Below are positions 47,506-57,791 of a DNA stretch of 64,000 nt, one piece after another (position 1 is the first letter of the stretch; every line of letters starts with the position of its first letter). Both the position numbers and the translations under genes were made by a program. The DNA is from Burkholderiales bacterium (GTDB lineage Bacteria; Pseudomonadota; Gammaproteobacteria; Burkholderiales; Burkholderiaceae_C), in NCBI GenBank assembly GCA_028868825.1, contig JAGWTU010000026.1:1-64000 (forward strand), written 5' to 3'. The notes under the pieces were generated by a model, which ran no database searches, was not told the origin of the DNA, and saw only the letters and a list, made by a program, of their open reading frames with translations.

Positions 47506-48267
47506 ATGCTTCCGAACAACGACATTTCATTCCAGCTCTGGTCGTCGCGCGCCGACAAGGACCTCGACGCGCAGTTCGCCGCCTTCAAGGCGCTGGGCTA
47601 CACCGACATGCAGCCGTTCCACAGCCAGTACGACGATCCGGCGGGCATGAAGCGCCTGCTCGACGCGCATGGCCTGACGGCCAAGACAGGCCACTTCAAC
47701 ACCAGCATGTTCGAAGACGAGTACGACCGCGTCGTCGCCGCCGCGCACACGCTGGGCATGACGCTGTGCGTCGCGCCCTGGCTCAACGTGGAGGACCGCT
47801 CGAGCGAGGTCGCACCGTGGAAGCGCTGGGGCGAGAAGCTGCGCGGCTATGCCCGCCGCCTGGCCGCCGACGGCCTGAAGTTCGCCTGGCACAACCACGA
47901 TTTCGAATTCGTCCGCCTGCCCGACGGCAGCTACCCGATCGAGCATCTGCTGGGCGACGAGGTCGACTGGGAGATCGACGTCGCCTGGGCGATACGCGGG
48001 GGTGCCGATGCCAAGGCCTGGATCGAACGCTACCGCGGCCGCATCCCGGCCGTGCATGTCAAGGACCTCGCGCCCGCCGGCACCACGTCCGAGGGCGGCT
48101 GGGCCGATGTCGGCCATGGCGTGATCAACTGGCAGCCGCTGTGGGACGCCAGCGTCGCCGCCGGCTCGCAGCTGATGGTGGCCGAGCACGACGCGCCCGA
48201 CGACTACCGGCGCTTCGCGCGCCGCAGCATCGTCGCGATGAAGCGCCTGGCGGGGGTGGCATCGTGA
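47506..48267 (+). CDS. Sugar phosphate isomerase/epimerase-like TIM-barrel protein (first copy)
   Basis: The 253-residue protein has the xylose-isomerase-like AP_endonuc_2 fold. Metal positions are visible as the Glu of WHNHDFEFV, the Asp and His of WEIDVAWA and AVHVKDLAP, and a late Glu in VAEHDAP. Members isomerise or epimerise sugars or act on 3-keto-glycosides and inosose. It is translationally coupled (GTGA) to the dehydrogenase gene downstream. A second such pair occurs at 53006-55239. Confidence 0.9.
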   Translation: MLPNNDISFQLWSSRADKDLDAQFAAFKALGYTDMQPFHSQYDDPAGMKRLLDAHGLTAKTGHFNTSMFEDEYDRVVAAAHTLGMTLCVAPWLNVEDRSSEVAPWKRWGEKLRGYARRLAADGLKFAWHNHDFEFVRLPDGSYPIEHLLGDEVDWEIDVAWAIRGGADAKAWIERYRGRIPAVHVKDLAPAGTTSEGGWADVGHGVINWQPLWDASVAAGSQLMVAEHDAPDDYRRFARRSIVAMKRLAGVAS

Positions 48268-49406
48268 GCCTTCGCGTCGGACTCGTCGGCTGCGGCAACA
48301 TCTCCGAGATCTATCTGCTCAACGCGCGGCAGTTCACCTCGTTCGAGATCGTCGCCTGCGCCGATCTCGACGAGAGCCGCGCCCGCGCCAAGGCCGAAAG
48401 CCATGGCGTCGCCCAGCGCAGCCTGCCGGCGCTGCTCGCCGACCCGGCGATCGACATCGTGCTCAACCTGACCCCGGCGCAGGCCCACGCCGACGTCTCG
48501 CTGGCGGCGCTGGGCAGCGGCAAGCATGTCTATTCCGAGAAGCCGCTGGCAGCGAACGCGGCACCGGCGGCAGCGATCGTCGAACGCGCACGCCAGGCCG
48601 GCCGGCGCGTCGGCTGCGCGCCCGACACCGTGCTCGGCGCCAATGTCCAGGCCGCCGCGCGACTGCTCGACGGCGGCGAGATCGGCGATGTCGTCTTCGC
48701 CACGGCGGGCGTGCTGTCGCACGGCATGGAGCATTGGCACCCGGATCCGCGTGCCTTCTACCAGGCCGGCGGCGGGCCGGTGCTCGACATGGGCCCGTAC
48801 TACGTCGGCGCGCTCGTGACCCTGCTCGGGCCGGTCGTGCGCGTGCAGTCTGCCGGCCGCATCGGCATTGCGACGCGCACCGTCACCACCGCCAGCTCGG
48901 CGCTGCGCGGCCAGTCGTTCACGCCCGAGGTGCAGACCACCGTCAGCAGCGTGCTGCAATTCGCCGGCGGCGCGCAGGCGACGCTGGTGGCGAGCTGGGA
49001 CGCCTGGGCGCATGCCCATCCGATGCTGGAGTTGCACGCCACCGGCGGCTCGCTGCGGCTGGCCGATCCGAACTGGTTCGGCGGCCCGCTGGGCGTGGCC
49101 CGCGGCAACGCCGGCTGGGTCGAGACGCCGACCGACGCGATGATCTTCGGCCGACCGAACCGGCCCGCGGCAGGCACGCAGGTCGCCAACTACCGCGGCC
49201 TCGGCCTGGCCGAGATGGCCGCGGCGATCAGCGCGGGCCGGCCGCATCTGGCCAGCGGCGAGATGGCGCTGCACGTGCTGCAGGTGCTGCTGGCGATCGG
49301 TACATCGGCCGGCGGCGCCGGTGCGGTCGATCTGCCGGCCGCGCGCTTCGAGCGGCCGCGGCTGTCCGAAGCCGCGGCGCGCGAGCTGTGGCGGGACGCG
49401 CCATGA
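48264..49406 (+). CDS. Gfo/Idh/MocA-family sugar dehydrogenase (first copy)
   Basis: The 380-residue protein has the Rossmann motif GLVGCGNISEIYLLNA, EKPLA with the catalytic Lys, and GGGPVLDMGPYYVGALVTLLG from the C-terminal domain. Such enzymes oxidise sugars or cyclitols with NAD(P). The GTG overlaps the isomerase stop by 4 nt. It probably acts on the imported sugar together with that isomerase, for example by a 3-keto route, although no glycosidase or kinase is seen. Confidence 0.92.
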   Translation: MSLRVGLVGCGNISEIYLLNARQFTSFEIVACADLDESRARAKAESHGVAQRSLPALLADPAIDIVLNLTPAQAHADVSLAALGSGKHVYSEKPLAANAAPAAAIVERARQAGRRVGCAPDTVLGANVQAAARLLDGGEIGDVVFATAGVLSHGMEHWHPDPRAFYQAGGGPVLDMGPYYVGALVTLLGPVVRVQSAGRIGIATRTVTTASSALRGQSFTPEVQTTVSSVLQFAGGAQATLVASWDAWAHAHPMLELHATGGSLRLADPNWFGGPLGVARGNAGWVETPTDAMIFGRPNRPAAGTQVANYRGLGLAEMAAAISAGRPHLASGEMALHVLQVLLAIGTSAGGAGAVDLPAARFERPRLSEAAARELWRDAP

Positions 49407-49449
49407 ACGAGTTTCCTGAAGGAGGTTCGCGGGCCCGTTCCGCGCGGTG

Positions 49450-49463
49450 ATGGCAAAGGTTTG
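49450..49463. promoter_or_regulatory. LacI-type operator upstream of the TonB receptor
   Basis: GGCAAAGGTTTGCC matches the centre of the 43316-43335 palindrome (GGCAAACGTTTGCC) at 13 of 14 positions. It lies 147 nt before the receptor ATG in the 203-nt gap after the first dehydrogenase gene. It suggests the receptor has its own promoter under the same regulator. Confidence 0.75.
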
Positions 49464-49609
49464 CCGCACCGACTGACCCATCGTGTTTTCCGTGTTCGAC
49501 AAGCTATTCGAGTGTCTTTGAAAAGTAATTTGCCCATTCACAAACCCAGATGAGGGAACCGGCGCCAGCGCCGCGTTTCGCGGTCGTCAATCAACCCCGT
49601 GAGGATCTG

Positions 49610-51829
49610 ATGAATCAACAGCTGCCCCTGACTCCCGGTGTCGCGCATCGCGCCTCGCCGTTCGCCCTGTCGACCCTGCGCCGGGCTGCCCGGCTGGCCC
49701 TGGCCGGCGGTCTGCCGGTCCTGGCGAGCCTGGCGGTCCACGCCCAGAGCCAGCCCGCGGCCAAGCCGGCGACGCCGGACACGTCGACGCTGCAGACCGT
49801 GACCGTGACGGCCGAGAAGGTCGCCGCGCCCGAGCAGAAGACGCCGATCTCGATGAGCGTGCACGGCGGCGAGGAACTCGCGTCGCAGGGCGTCAGCGAC
49901 CTGAAGTCGCTGGCGACGATCGCGCCCGACCTCAGCTACGGCGAAAGCTCCTCGTCGATGCCGGTGCTGACGGTGCGGGGCATCTCCAGCCGCGACACCA
50001 CCGAGATCGGCGACCCGGCGGTCTCGGTCAGCGTCGACGGCACCTATTCGAACCGCCCCTACGGCCTGAACGCGACGATGTACGACCTCGACCGCGTCGA
50101 GGTGCTGCGCGGACCGCAGGGCACGCTGTTCGGTCGCAATGCCACCGGCGGCGCGCTCAACATCGTCACCGCCGAGCCCGGCAAGACCTTCGGCGGCTAC
50201 GGGGCGATCGACGTCGGCAATTACATGTCGCGCAATTTCGACGGTGCCGTCAACGTGCCGCTGTCCAAGTCCTTCGCGATGCGCGCGGCCTTCTCCTCGC
50301 GGCGTCACGACGGCTACATGGCCAACGGCGCCGGCGACGAGGATTCCAATTCGGCGCGCCTGAGCTTCCTGTTCGAACCCAATGCCGACCTGAAGGCGCG
50401 GCTGACGCTGCAGACCACGTCGCTGCGCGGCATCGGTTCGCTGAGCTTCCAGTCGCCCTTCGTCCTCGACCCGAATGGATTCAGGATCCACGACGGCATC
50501 ACGCCGCCCGACCCCAACAGCTATTTCCCGCTCTCGCCGGCGCTGGCCTATCTGCAGGAGGACGAGAACCTCGCGCGCTGGCAGGTCAGCTACGGGCTGG
50601 GCGCCGTCGACATCCATTTCATCGGCGGCTACAGCGCCATCACCTACCACCACGGCGACGACCAGTATTCGGCCGGCAATATCAAGGGCTTCATCCAGAA
50701 CGAGCATCCGAAGACGCAGAACTACGAATTGCGCTTCTCGTCGAAGCCCGGCGGCGCCCTCGCCTGGCAGGCGGGGCTGTTCCATTTCGAGGAGAACTCG
50801 GGCCTGTCGAGCTACAACGCCACGCTGGGCGCCGCCGGCGCCGTCGTGCAGGGCTTCAGCTTCCAATATGCGACGGTGGCCAAGTCCGATGCCGTCTTCG
50901 GCCAGGTCTCGTTCAAGCCGACCGAGAGCCTGAAGCTGACCGCCGGCCTGCGCGACACGCGCGACGACAAGAGCCGGGTCGGCTTCTATTACATCCCGGG
51001 CGTGTTCTCGGTCAACCAGGCTTCGCAGGCCAAGTTCAGCAAGCTGACGGGCCATCTCGGGGCCGACTGGGAGCTCGACGCGCGCACGATGCTCTACGCC
51101 AAATACGACACCGGCTACAAGGCCGGCGGCTTCACCGATGTCGCGCCCTACGGACCGGAGAACGTCAAGGGCCCCGAGATTGGCCTGAAGACGCGCATGC
51201 TCGACAACAAGCTGCAGCTCAACGTCTCGGCATTCGACTACGAATACACCGGCCAGCAGGTCAGCCAGTTCGTGCCCAGCCTGCCGAATGCGCCCAGCGG
51301 CGGCACGCTGATCATCAACGCCGGCCGCACGAAGATCTCCGGCCTCGAGGCCGACGTGACGGCGATCGCCGGCAGCGCCGGCCGCGTCAACGTCTCGCTG
51401 GCGCTGCTGCACGCGCGCTTCAGCGACTTCGTCGCGCAGATGCCGAACGCCAACGGGCTGAACGTCAACGCGCAGCTCGCCGGCCACCGCCCGCCGCAGA
51501 GCCCGAACGCCAAGCTCGCGCTGGGCTGGGAGAAGTCCATCGATCTCGGCGCGGGTTCGATCACGCCGCGCATCGACGCGAACTACACGTCCGGGCAGTA
51601 CTTCACCTTCTGGAACAACGCCACCGATTTCCAGAAGGCCTATGCGATGGTCAACGCCGCGGTGACCTGGGCCCCGGCCGACGGCAAATGGAGCCTGCAG
51701 GCCTATGTGCGCAACGCCGCCAACAAGCGCGTGTATACCGAGGCCGAGGACAACGGCTTCTTCAACTCCTACCGCTGGACCTACAACGCGCCGCGCACCA
51801 TCGGCGCGAAGCTGACGGCGTACTGGTGA
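49610..51829 (+). CDS. TonB-dependent outer membrane receptor
   Basis: The 739-residue protein has a long signal peptide ending near VHAQSQP and a TonB box-like LQTVTVTAEKV. The plug domain contains DLKSLATIAPDLSYG, VTVRGISSRDTTEIGDP and VEVLRGPQGTLFGRNATGGALNIVT. A 22-strand barrel follows and ends in KLTAYW; the terminal residue is Trp rather than the commoner Phe. The ATG at 49610 is preceded by GAGGA. The receptor probably imports the same glycoside or oligosaccharide as the ABC system; a siderophore role is less likely in this context. Confidence 0.94.
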   Translation: MNQQLPLTPGVAHRASPFALSTLRRAARLALAGGLPVLASLAVHAQSQPAAKPATPDTSTLQTVTVTAEKVAAPEQKTPISMSVHGGEELASQGVSDLKSLATIAPDLSYGESSSSMPVLTVRGISSRDTTEIGDPAVSVSVDGTYSNRPYGLNATMYDLDRVEVLRGPQGTLFGRNATGGALNIVTAEPGKTFGGYGAIDVGNYMSRNFDGAVNVPLSKSFAMRAAFSSRRHDGYMANGAGDEDSNSARLSFLFEPNADLKARLTLQTTSLRGIGSLSFQSPFVLDPNGFRIHDGITPPDPNSYFPLSPALAYLQEDENLARWQVSYGLGAVDIHFIGGYSAITYHHGDDQYSAGNIKGFIQNEHPKTQNYELRFSSKPGGALAWQAGLFHFEENSGLSSYNATLGAAGAVVQGFSFQYATVAKSDAVFGQVSFKPTESLKLTAGLRDTRDDKSRVGFYYIPGVFSVNQASQAKFSKLTGHLGADWELDARTMLYAKYDTGYKAGGFTDVAPYGPENVKGPEIGLKTRMLDNKLQLNVSAFDYEYTGQQVSQFVPSLPNAPSGGTLIINAGRTKISGLEADVTAIAGSAGRVNVSLALLHARFSDFVAQMPNANGLNVNAQLAGHRPPQSPNAKLALGWEKSIDLGAGSITPRIDANYTSGQYFTFWNNATDFQKAYAMVNAAVTWAPADGKWSLQAYVRNAANKRVYTEAEDNGFFNSYRWTYNAPRTIGAKLTAYW

Positions 51830-51924
51830 ACGGCGCCGGCATGGGAGGACGCTGCAGTAACCTCGTGCACGCACCGCGCCGGTCACCGCCGGCCGGTGCG
51901 GGGCCAGCGAAGGAGTACCAGCCG

Positions 51925-52971
51925 ATGCCATCGAGGAAGACGAGCAAGCCGAGCCGCCGCGCGGGGCTGCGCGAGATCGCCGAGGCCGCCGGCCTGGCGG
52001 TCTCGACGGTCAGCCGCGCGCTGTCCAATCCGGGGCGCGTCAGCGTCAAGACGCGCAAGCGCGTCGAGGCCGTGGCGGGCCGGCTCAATTACGCCGCCAA
52101 CACGGCGGCGCGCAGCCTGCGCAGCGGCAAGTCGCACATGTGCATGCTGCTGCTGCCCAAGTACGGCTCGAGCTATCTGTCGCTGATCAACGAGGGTGTC
52201 GACCACGAGCTGCTGCGGCAGGGCTACGGCGTCACGGTGGGCCACATCGACCGCATCGAGACGACCGAGCGCCAGCTCTTCGAGCAGGCCTGCAGCGGCA
52301 TGGTCGACGGCATCCTTGCGATCGCGCCGCATTTCCCGGGCAACAGCCTGAAGCTGCTGCGCGACGCCGGGCTGCCCGTCGTCAGCCTGCTGATGGACCG
52401 CAGCGAGCTCGGCATCCCCAGCGTCGTCACCGACGACCGCGCCGCCACGCGCAAGCTCACCGAGAGCCTGCTGCAGTCCGGCCACCGCCGGCTCGCCTAT
52501 GTCGGCGGCCCGGCGGGCAACTACCACGACCTGCAGCGCCACGCCGGTGTGCTCGATGCGCTGGCCGCGGCGGGCCTCGGGCCGCGCGCGCTGCAACGCC
52601 TGCCGGGCAATTTCACGCTCGAAAGCGGCACCGAGGCGGCGCAGCGCTATCTGGCGCTGCCCCGACGCCCGACCGCCGTCGTCTGCTGCAACGACTACAT
52701 GGCGATCGGCTTCATGAAGCAGGTCCAGGATGCCGGGCTGCAGGTGCCGCGCGACGTCGCGATCACCGGTTTCGACGGCATCGACTACTGCGACTACTGC
52801 ACGCCGCGGCTGAGCACCGCGCGCCAGCCGTTCCGGGCGATGGGCGAGACCGCCGCCCGGCTGCTGCTGGAGCTGTGCGCCGATGCGCCCGCGCCGACGC
52901 CGATGCAGACCGTGCTCGAAAGCACGCCGGTGCTGCGCGAGAGCTCGCTCGCCGCGGCGCCGACCTCCTGA
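51925..52971 (+). CDS. LacI-family transcriptional regulator
   Basis: The 348-residue protein has the LacI helix-turn-helix and hinge (LREIAEAAGLAVSTVSRALS, YAANTAARSLRSGKS) and a periplasmic-binding-like domain (VTDDRAATRKLTESLL, FDGIDYCDYCTPRLST). AAGGA precedes the ATG. It sits within the sugar regulon, 95 nt after the TonB receptor. It likely represses the operons at 43418 and 49610 through the two palindromes. Confidence 0.95.
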   Translation: MPSRKTSKPSRRAGLREIAEAAGLAVSTVSRALSNPGRVSVKTRKRVEAVAGRLNYAANTAARSLRSGKSHMCMLLLPKYGSSYLSLINEGVDHELLRQGYGVTVGHIDRIETTERQLFEQACSGMVDGILAIAPHFPGNSLKLLRDAGLPVVSLLMDRSELGIPSVVTDDRAATRKLTESLLQSGHRRLAYVGGPAGNYHDLQRHAGVLDALAAAGLGPRALQRLPGNFTLESGTEAAQRYLALPRRPTAVVCCNDYMAIGFMKQVQDAGLQVPRDVAITGFDGIDYCDYCTPRLSTARQPFRAMGETAARLLLELCADAPAPTPMQTVLESTPVLRESSLAAAPTS

Positions 52972-53005
52972 AACCCGAACCCCTCCTGCAAACGGGAACA
53001 AGACG

Positions 53006-54067
53006 ATGAAGACCCTGCAAGGCCCCGGCCTCTTCCTGGCCCAGTTCCTCGGCACCCAGCCGCCGTTCGACAGCCTCGACGCGATCTGCGGCTGGGCGGC
53101 AGGTTTGGGCTTCAAGGCGGTGCAGATCCCGACCTCGGACCCGGCGATCTTCGACGTGGCGCTCGCGGCCGAATCGGCGACCTATGCGCAGGAGATCGAA
53201 GGCATCGTGCGCTCGCACGGCCTGGCGATCAGCGAGCTGTCGACGCATCTGCAGGGCCAGTTGCTGGCCGTCCACCCGGCCTACGACACGCTGTTCGACG
53301 CCTTCGCGCCGGCCGCGCTGCGCGGCCGCCCGGCCGAGCGCACGGCCTGGGCCGCAACGCAGATCCGCCAGGCCGCGCGGGCTTCACAGCGGCTCGGGCT
53401 CAAGGCCCATGCGACGTTCTCGGGCGCGCTGGCCTGGCCTTATCTCTACCCCTGGCCGCAGCGGCCGGCGGGGCTGGTCGAGGAGGCCTTTGCCGAACTG
53501 GCGCGGCGCTGGCGGCCGCTGCTCGACGCCTTCGACGAGGCCGGGGTCGATGCCTGTTTCGAGCTGCATCCGGGCGAGGACCTGCACGACGGCGTCAGCT
53601 TCGAGCGCTTCCTGGCAGCAGTCGGCGATCACCCGCGCGCCTGCATCCTCTACGACCCCAGCCACATGGTGCTGCAGCAGCTCGACTACCTGGCCTTCAT
53701 CGACCATTACCACCGCCGCATCCGCGCCTTCCACGTCAAGGACGCCGAGTTCCGCCCCGATGGCCGCCAGGGCGTCTACGGCGGCTATGCCGGTTGGGTC
53801 GAGCGTGCCGGGCGCTTCCGCTCGCTGGGCGATGGCCAGATCGATTTCGGCGCCATCTTCTCCAAGCTCGCGCAGTACGACTACCCGGGCTGGGCGGTGC
53901 TGGAATGGGAATGCTGCCTCAAGCATCCCGAGGATGGGGCGCGCGAGGGGGCAGACTTCATCCGCCGCCACATCATCCGCGTCGCCGATCGCGCTTTCGA
54001 CGATTTCGCCGGCGGCCAGGCCGACACCGCCGCGCTGCGCCGGATGATGGGCATCGGGCAAGCATGA
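53006..54067 (+). CDS. Sugar phosphate isomerase/epimerase-like TIM-barrel protein (second copy)
   Basis: The 353-residue protein is a larger member of the same fold, with the Glu of DACFELHPGEDLHDG, the Asp and His of CILYDPSHM, AFHVKDAEF and the late Glu of AVLEWECCLKH. Relatives are often annotated as sugar phosphate isomerases/epimerases acting with Gfo/Idh/MocA partners. The ATG lies 34 nt after the LacI stop and the stop overlaps the next gene (ATGA). Confidence 0.9.
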   Translation: MKTLQGPGLFLAQFLGTQPPFDSLDAICGWAAGLGFKAVQIPTSDPAIFDVALAAESATYAQEIEGIVRSHGLAISELSTHLQGQLLAVHPAYDTLFDAFAPAALRGRPAERTAWAATQIRQAARASQRLGLKAHATFSGALAWPYLYPWPQRPAGLVEEAFAELARRWRPLLDAFDEAGVDACFELHPGEDLHDGVSFERFLAAVGDHPRACILYDPSHMVLQQLDYLAFIDHYHRRIRAFHVKDAEFRPDGRQGVYGGYAGWVERAGRFRSLGDGQIDFGAIFSKLAQYDYPGWAVLEWECCLKHPEDGAREGADFIRRHIIRVADRAFDDFAGGQADTAALRRMMGIGQA

Positions 54068-55239
54068 GCGCGGCAGCGAGACCGCCGGCACGCATCCGGC
54101 TGGGCATGGTCGGCGGTGGCGAGGGTGCCTTCATCGGCGGCGTGCATCGCATGGCGGCGCGGCTGGACGACCAGTACAGCCTCCTCGCCGCGGCGCCTTC
54201 GGCGACACCCGAGCGGGCGCTGCGCTCGGGTCGCGCGCTGGGGCTGGACGAGGCGCGGATCTACACCGACTACGAGGTCATGGCGCGCGCCGAGGCGGCG
54301 CGCGACGACGGCATCGAGGCCGTCGCGATCGTCACGCCGAACCACCTGCATGCGCCGGTGGCGCGCGCGTTCCTCAAGGCCGGCATCCATGTCATCTGCG
54401 ACAAGCCGGTGGCGCTGAGTTCGCGCCAGGCGCGCGAGCTGCAGCGTCTGGCGGTGCGGCAGGGGCGTTTGTTCGCCGTCACGCACAACTATGCCGGCTA
54501 CGCGATGGTGCGCCAGGCGCGCGAGATGGTGCGCCGGGGCCAGCTCGGCGAGTTGCGGCTGGTGCGCGTCGAGTACGCGCAGGACTGGCTGGCCGAGCCG
54601 CTGGAGGCCAGCGGCCACAAGCAGGCCGACTGGCGCACCGACCCGGCGCGGGCGGGAGCCGGCGGCTGCATCGGCGACATCGGCACCCATGCCTACCAGC
54701 TGGCCGAGTACATCACCGGCCTCACGCCGACGTCGCTGTGCGCCGAGCTCTCGACCTTCGTCGCCGACCGCGCGCTCGACGACCATGTGCAGGTGATGCT
54801 GCGCTACGCCAACGGCGCGCGCGGCACGCTGTGGGCCAGCCAGGTCGCCACCGGGCACGAGAACGACCTGCGCATCGCCGTCTACGGCAGCCGCGGCGGC
54901 CTGCGCTGGCGCCAGCAGCAGCCCGAGCAGTTGCACTGGACGGTGCTGGGCCAGCCGGCGCAGCTGCTCACGCGCGGCGGGCCGGCGAACGATGCCGCGG
55001 CGCAGCGCGTCACGCGGCTGCCGGCCGGGCATCCCGAGGGCTACCTCGAAGGCTTCGCGACGATCTACAGCGAGATCGCCCAGCACCTGCGCGCGGCGCG
55101 ACCGGGCGGCGCCCGGGCCGAGCGGGCGGCCAACTTCCCGACCCTGGCCGACGGCCTGCGCGGCATGCAGTTCATCGAGGCCGCCGTGGCCTCATCGCGG
55201 CGCGGCGGGCGCTGGGTGCGGCTGCCGGCGGCGGCCTGA
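54064..55239 (+). CDS. Gfo/Idh/MocA-family sugar dehydrogenase (second copy)
   Basis: The 391-residue protein has a variant Rossmann loop [26 protein letters not shown] with the catalytic Lys, and a C-terminal [20 protein letters not shown] with the His of the active site. This GGGEGAFIG variant forms a recognisable subgroup. It is coupled to the second isomerase-like gene, so the regulon has two parallel isomerase/dehydrogenase pairs, probably for successive steps or for two sugar units. Confidence 0.92.
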   Translation: MSAAARPPARIRLGMVGGGEGAFIGGVHRMAARLDDQYSLLAAAPSATPERALRSGRALGLDEARIYTDYEVMARAEAARDDGIEAVAIVTPNHLHAPVARAFLKAGIHVICDKPVALSSRQARELQRLAVRQGRLFAVTHNYAGYAMVRQAREMVRRGQLGELRLVRVEYAQDWLAEPLEASGHKQADWRTDPARAGAGGCIGDIGTHAYQLAEYITGLTPTSLCAELSTFVADRALDDHVQVMLRYANGARGTLWASQVATGHENDLRIAVYGSRGGLRWRQQQPEQLHWTVLGQPAQLLTRGGPANDAAAQRVTRLPAGHPEGYLEGFATIYSEIAQHLRAARPGGARAERAANFPTLADGLRGMQFIEAAVASSRRGGRWVRLPAAA

Positions 55240-55256
55240 ACGGGCGCAGAACTCGG

Positions 55257-55562
55257 ATGTCGACGCGCAAGCCACGGCCACCCGCGTCGCCGCCAGCCGG
55301 CGAGGCGGTGAGCGCGCTCGCCGGCATCCATGTCTCGTCCGGCGTCGCGGCGCCGGCGCAGTCACGCCGGCCCGCGGCCGACGGGGCCGAGACGGTGTAT
55401 CCGCTGTCGGGATTCCATGTCTCGTCAGGCGCGGCCTTGCCGGCAGCGGCAGTTGCAGCGGCAGCCGCCCCCGCAGCCGACGCGCGGGACTCGCCCGAAC
55501 GCGCCGCGGCGCTGGTTCCGACCCGCCCACGCGCGCCGGGCGCAGTGGGCCCGCAGCGCTGA
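55257..55562 (+). CDS. Small protein with a duplicated HVSSG motif, function unknown
   Basis: I do not recognise this 101-residue product. It contains two copies, 29 residues apart (residues 16-34 and 45-63), of E-x-V-x-x-L-[AS]-G-[IF]-H-V-S-S-G-x-A-x-P-A. The copies use different third codon bases for identical residues at Leu21/50, Gly23/52, Ser28/57, Ala31/60 and Ala34/63. That argues for selection on the peptide, hence a real gene. The N terminus is basic and Pro-rich, the C terminus Ala/Pro-rich; no signal peptide, no Cys. It starts 17 nt after the second dehydrogenase gene, probably in the same transcript; the ribosome site is weak. A precursor peptide or a binding motif protein are possibilities. 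Confidence 0.6.
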   Translation: MSTRKPRPPASPPAGEAVSALAGIHVSSGVAAPAQSRRPAADGAETVYPLSGFHVSSGAALPAAAVAAAAAPAADARDSPERAAALVPTRPRAPGAVGPQR

Positions 55563-55656
55563 CCCTGGGCGTGGCCGGCGGCCTGGCCGGCGCGGTGCTG
55601 GCCCGGGTGGATTGCCCAGCGGTCGGGGCGCTCTTCGCGGCCCTCTTCGCGACTCT

Positions 55657-56939
<1,283 letters not shown>

Positions 56940-56973
56940 CAACACCTCTCAAAATGCGACGGCTGCGAGCAAG

Positions 56974-57044
56974 GCCAAACCCTTCGGTGAACCTGACCCG
57001 CTCCGGCAGGCGCCTCCACGGGTAGGTTACCTCCAGAGTTAGGC
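56974..57044 (+). mobile_element. attC-like integron recombination site 2
   Basis: A 71-nt element runs from GCCAAAC (56974-56980) to GTTAGGC (57038-57044). The inner arms GGTGAACCTGACCCG and CGGGTAGGTTACC are complementary apart from two unpaired G bases on one side, which is the hallmark of an attC bottom-strand fold with extrahelical bases. A GC-rich variable terminal part lies between. It follows the excalibur gene by 34 nt, and the NUDIX ATG begins 1 nt after its end. Confidence 0.72.
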
Positions 57045-57045
57045 C

Positions 57046-57522
57046 ATGATTTCCTTCCCGGTCAACTCGCACCGTTTTCACTATCGCGCAGCGGCCATAG
57101 TGCGGATCGACAACCGGCTATTGCTTCACCGATTGGAAGGCGACGAGTTCTGGGCGCTCCCCGGCGGAAGAGTCCATGCGGGAGAGCTGGCTACGCAAGC
57201 AATCGAGCGAGAGTTCTTGGAAGAACTGGGGTCGGCAATTGCGTGCGAACGCCTTCTCTGCATCGGCGAGAACCTCTTTGAGTACAACGGACAACCGCAC
57301 CACGAGATCGGGCTCTACTTCGCGGCAAATATCCCAACCACTTCAGGGCTTCTGGATCACATTCCAGTCCACATTGGGGTTGAAGGTGATCGCAGGCTGG
57401 AATTCAAGTGGTTTGCCATGACCGAACTACCAGGAATAGACATGCGGCCAGAGGCACTGAAGCAGGCCATTTTTCGGGACGAGATCCCGACACACTTCAT
57501 CCAACGACACAATGCGGCCTAA
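57046..57522 (+). CDS. NUDIX hydrolase (cassette gene)
   Basis: The 158-residue protein has a complete NUDIX box: GGRVHAGE, then seven residues, then REFLEELG. It also has LLLHRLEGDEFWALPGG before it, as in MutT/ADP-ribose-type enzymes. It hydrolyses a nucleoside diphosphate linked to another group; the substrate is unknown. The start codon lies directly behind the attC-like core and the stop codon is inside the next core (GCCTAAC), the classical compact layout of an integron cassette. Composition is lower in GC than its neighbours. Confidence 0.9.
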   Translation: MISFPVNSHRFHYRAAAIVRIDNRLLLHRLEGDEFWALPGGRVHAGELATQAIEREFLEELGSAIACERLLCIGENLFEYNGQPHHEIGLYFAANIPTTSGLLDHIPVHIGVEGDRRLEFKWFAMTELPGIDMRPEALKQAIFRDEIPTHFIQRHNAA

Positions 57523-57523
57523 C
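57517..57523 (+). mobile_element. Truncated attC-like site 3 (first core only)
   Basis: GCCTAAC fits RYYYAAC exactly and overlaps the NUDIX stop codon. No matching GTTRRRY core follows within 150 nt, so this looks like the left half of an attC whose right half was lost at the array boundary. Confidence 0.45.
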
Positions 57524-57551
57524 CCGCGGCATCCATCCATGGCTCGCGGCC

Positions 57552-57740
57552 TTGATTGCGGCGCTTCCGTTCGTGTTCCAGCATGACCTGAAATCACTGG
57601 ATCAATTCTGGTGGTTCTTCGCCTGGACCCTCGTGTTCGGTGGCATCTTCATCGTCCTCAAGAAGCTCCATGTCAATATCGTCATACATTGGCTCGTGAT
57701 CCTCTCGGCCATGGTTGCCATACTCCGGGCACTGCAATGA
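57552..57740 (+). CDS. Small membrane protein, possibly 5'-truncated
   Basis: From an in-frame TTG the 62-residue product has two hydrophobic helices (FWWFFAWTLVFGGIFIVL and IHWLVILSAMVAILRAL) separated by a KKLH turn. The open frame extends upstream through the NUDIX gene, but that part is not protein-like. The true start may have been lost when the cassette array joined here. No family recognised. Confidence 0.4.
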   Translation: MIAALPFVFQHDLKSLDQFWWFFAWTLVFGGIFIVLKKLHVNIVIHWLVILSAMVAILRALQ

Positions 57741-57791
57741 GGCAAGGCAATTCCTTCAGAATACCGACTGCCCCTGCAAGGGCGACGAGCC

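Noticed and set aside
57408..57551. Upstream extension of the small membrane protein through the NUDIX gene
   Set aside because: It overlaps a well-supported NUDIX frame and shows no protein-like sequence before the hydrophobic part.
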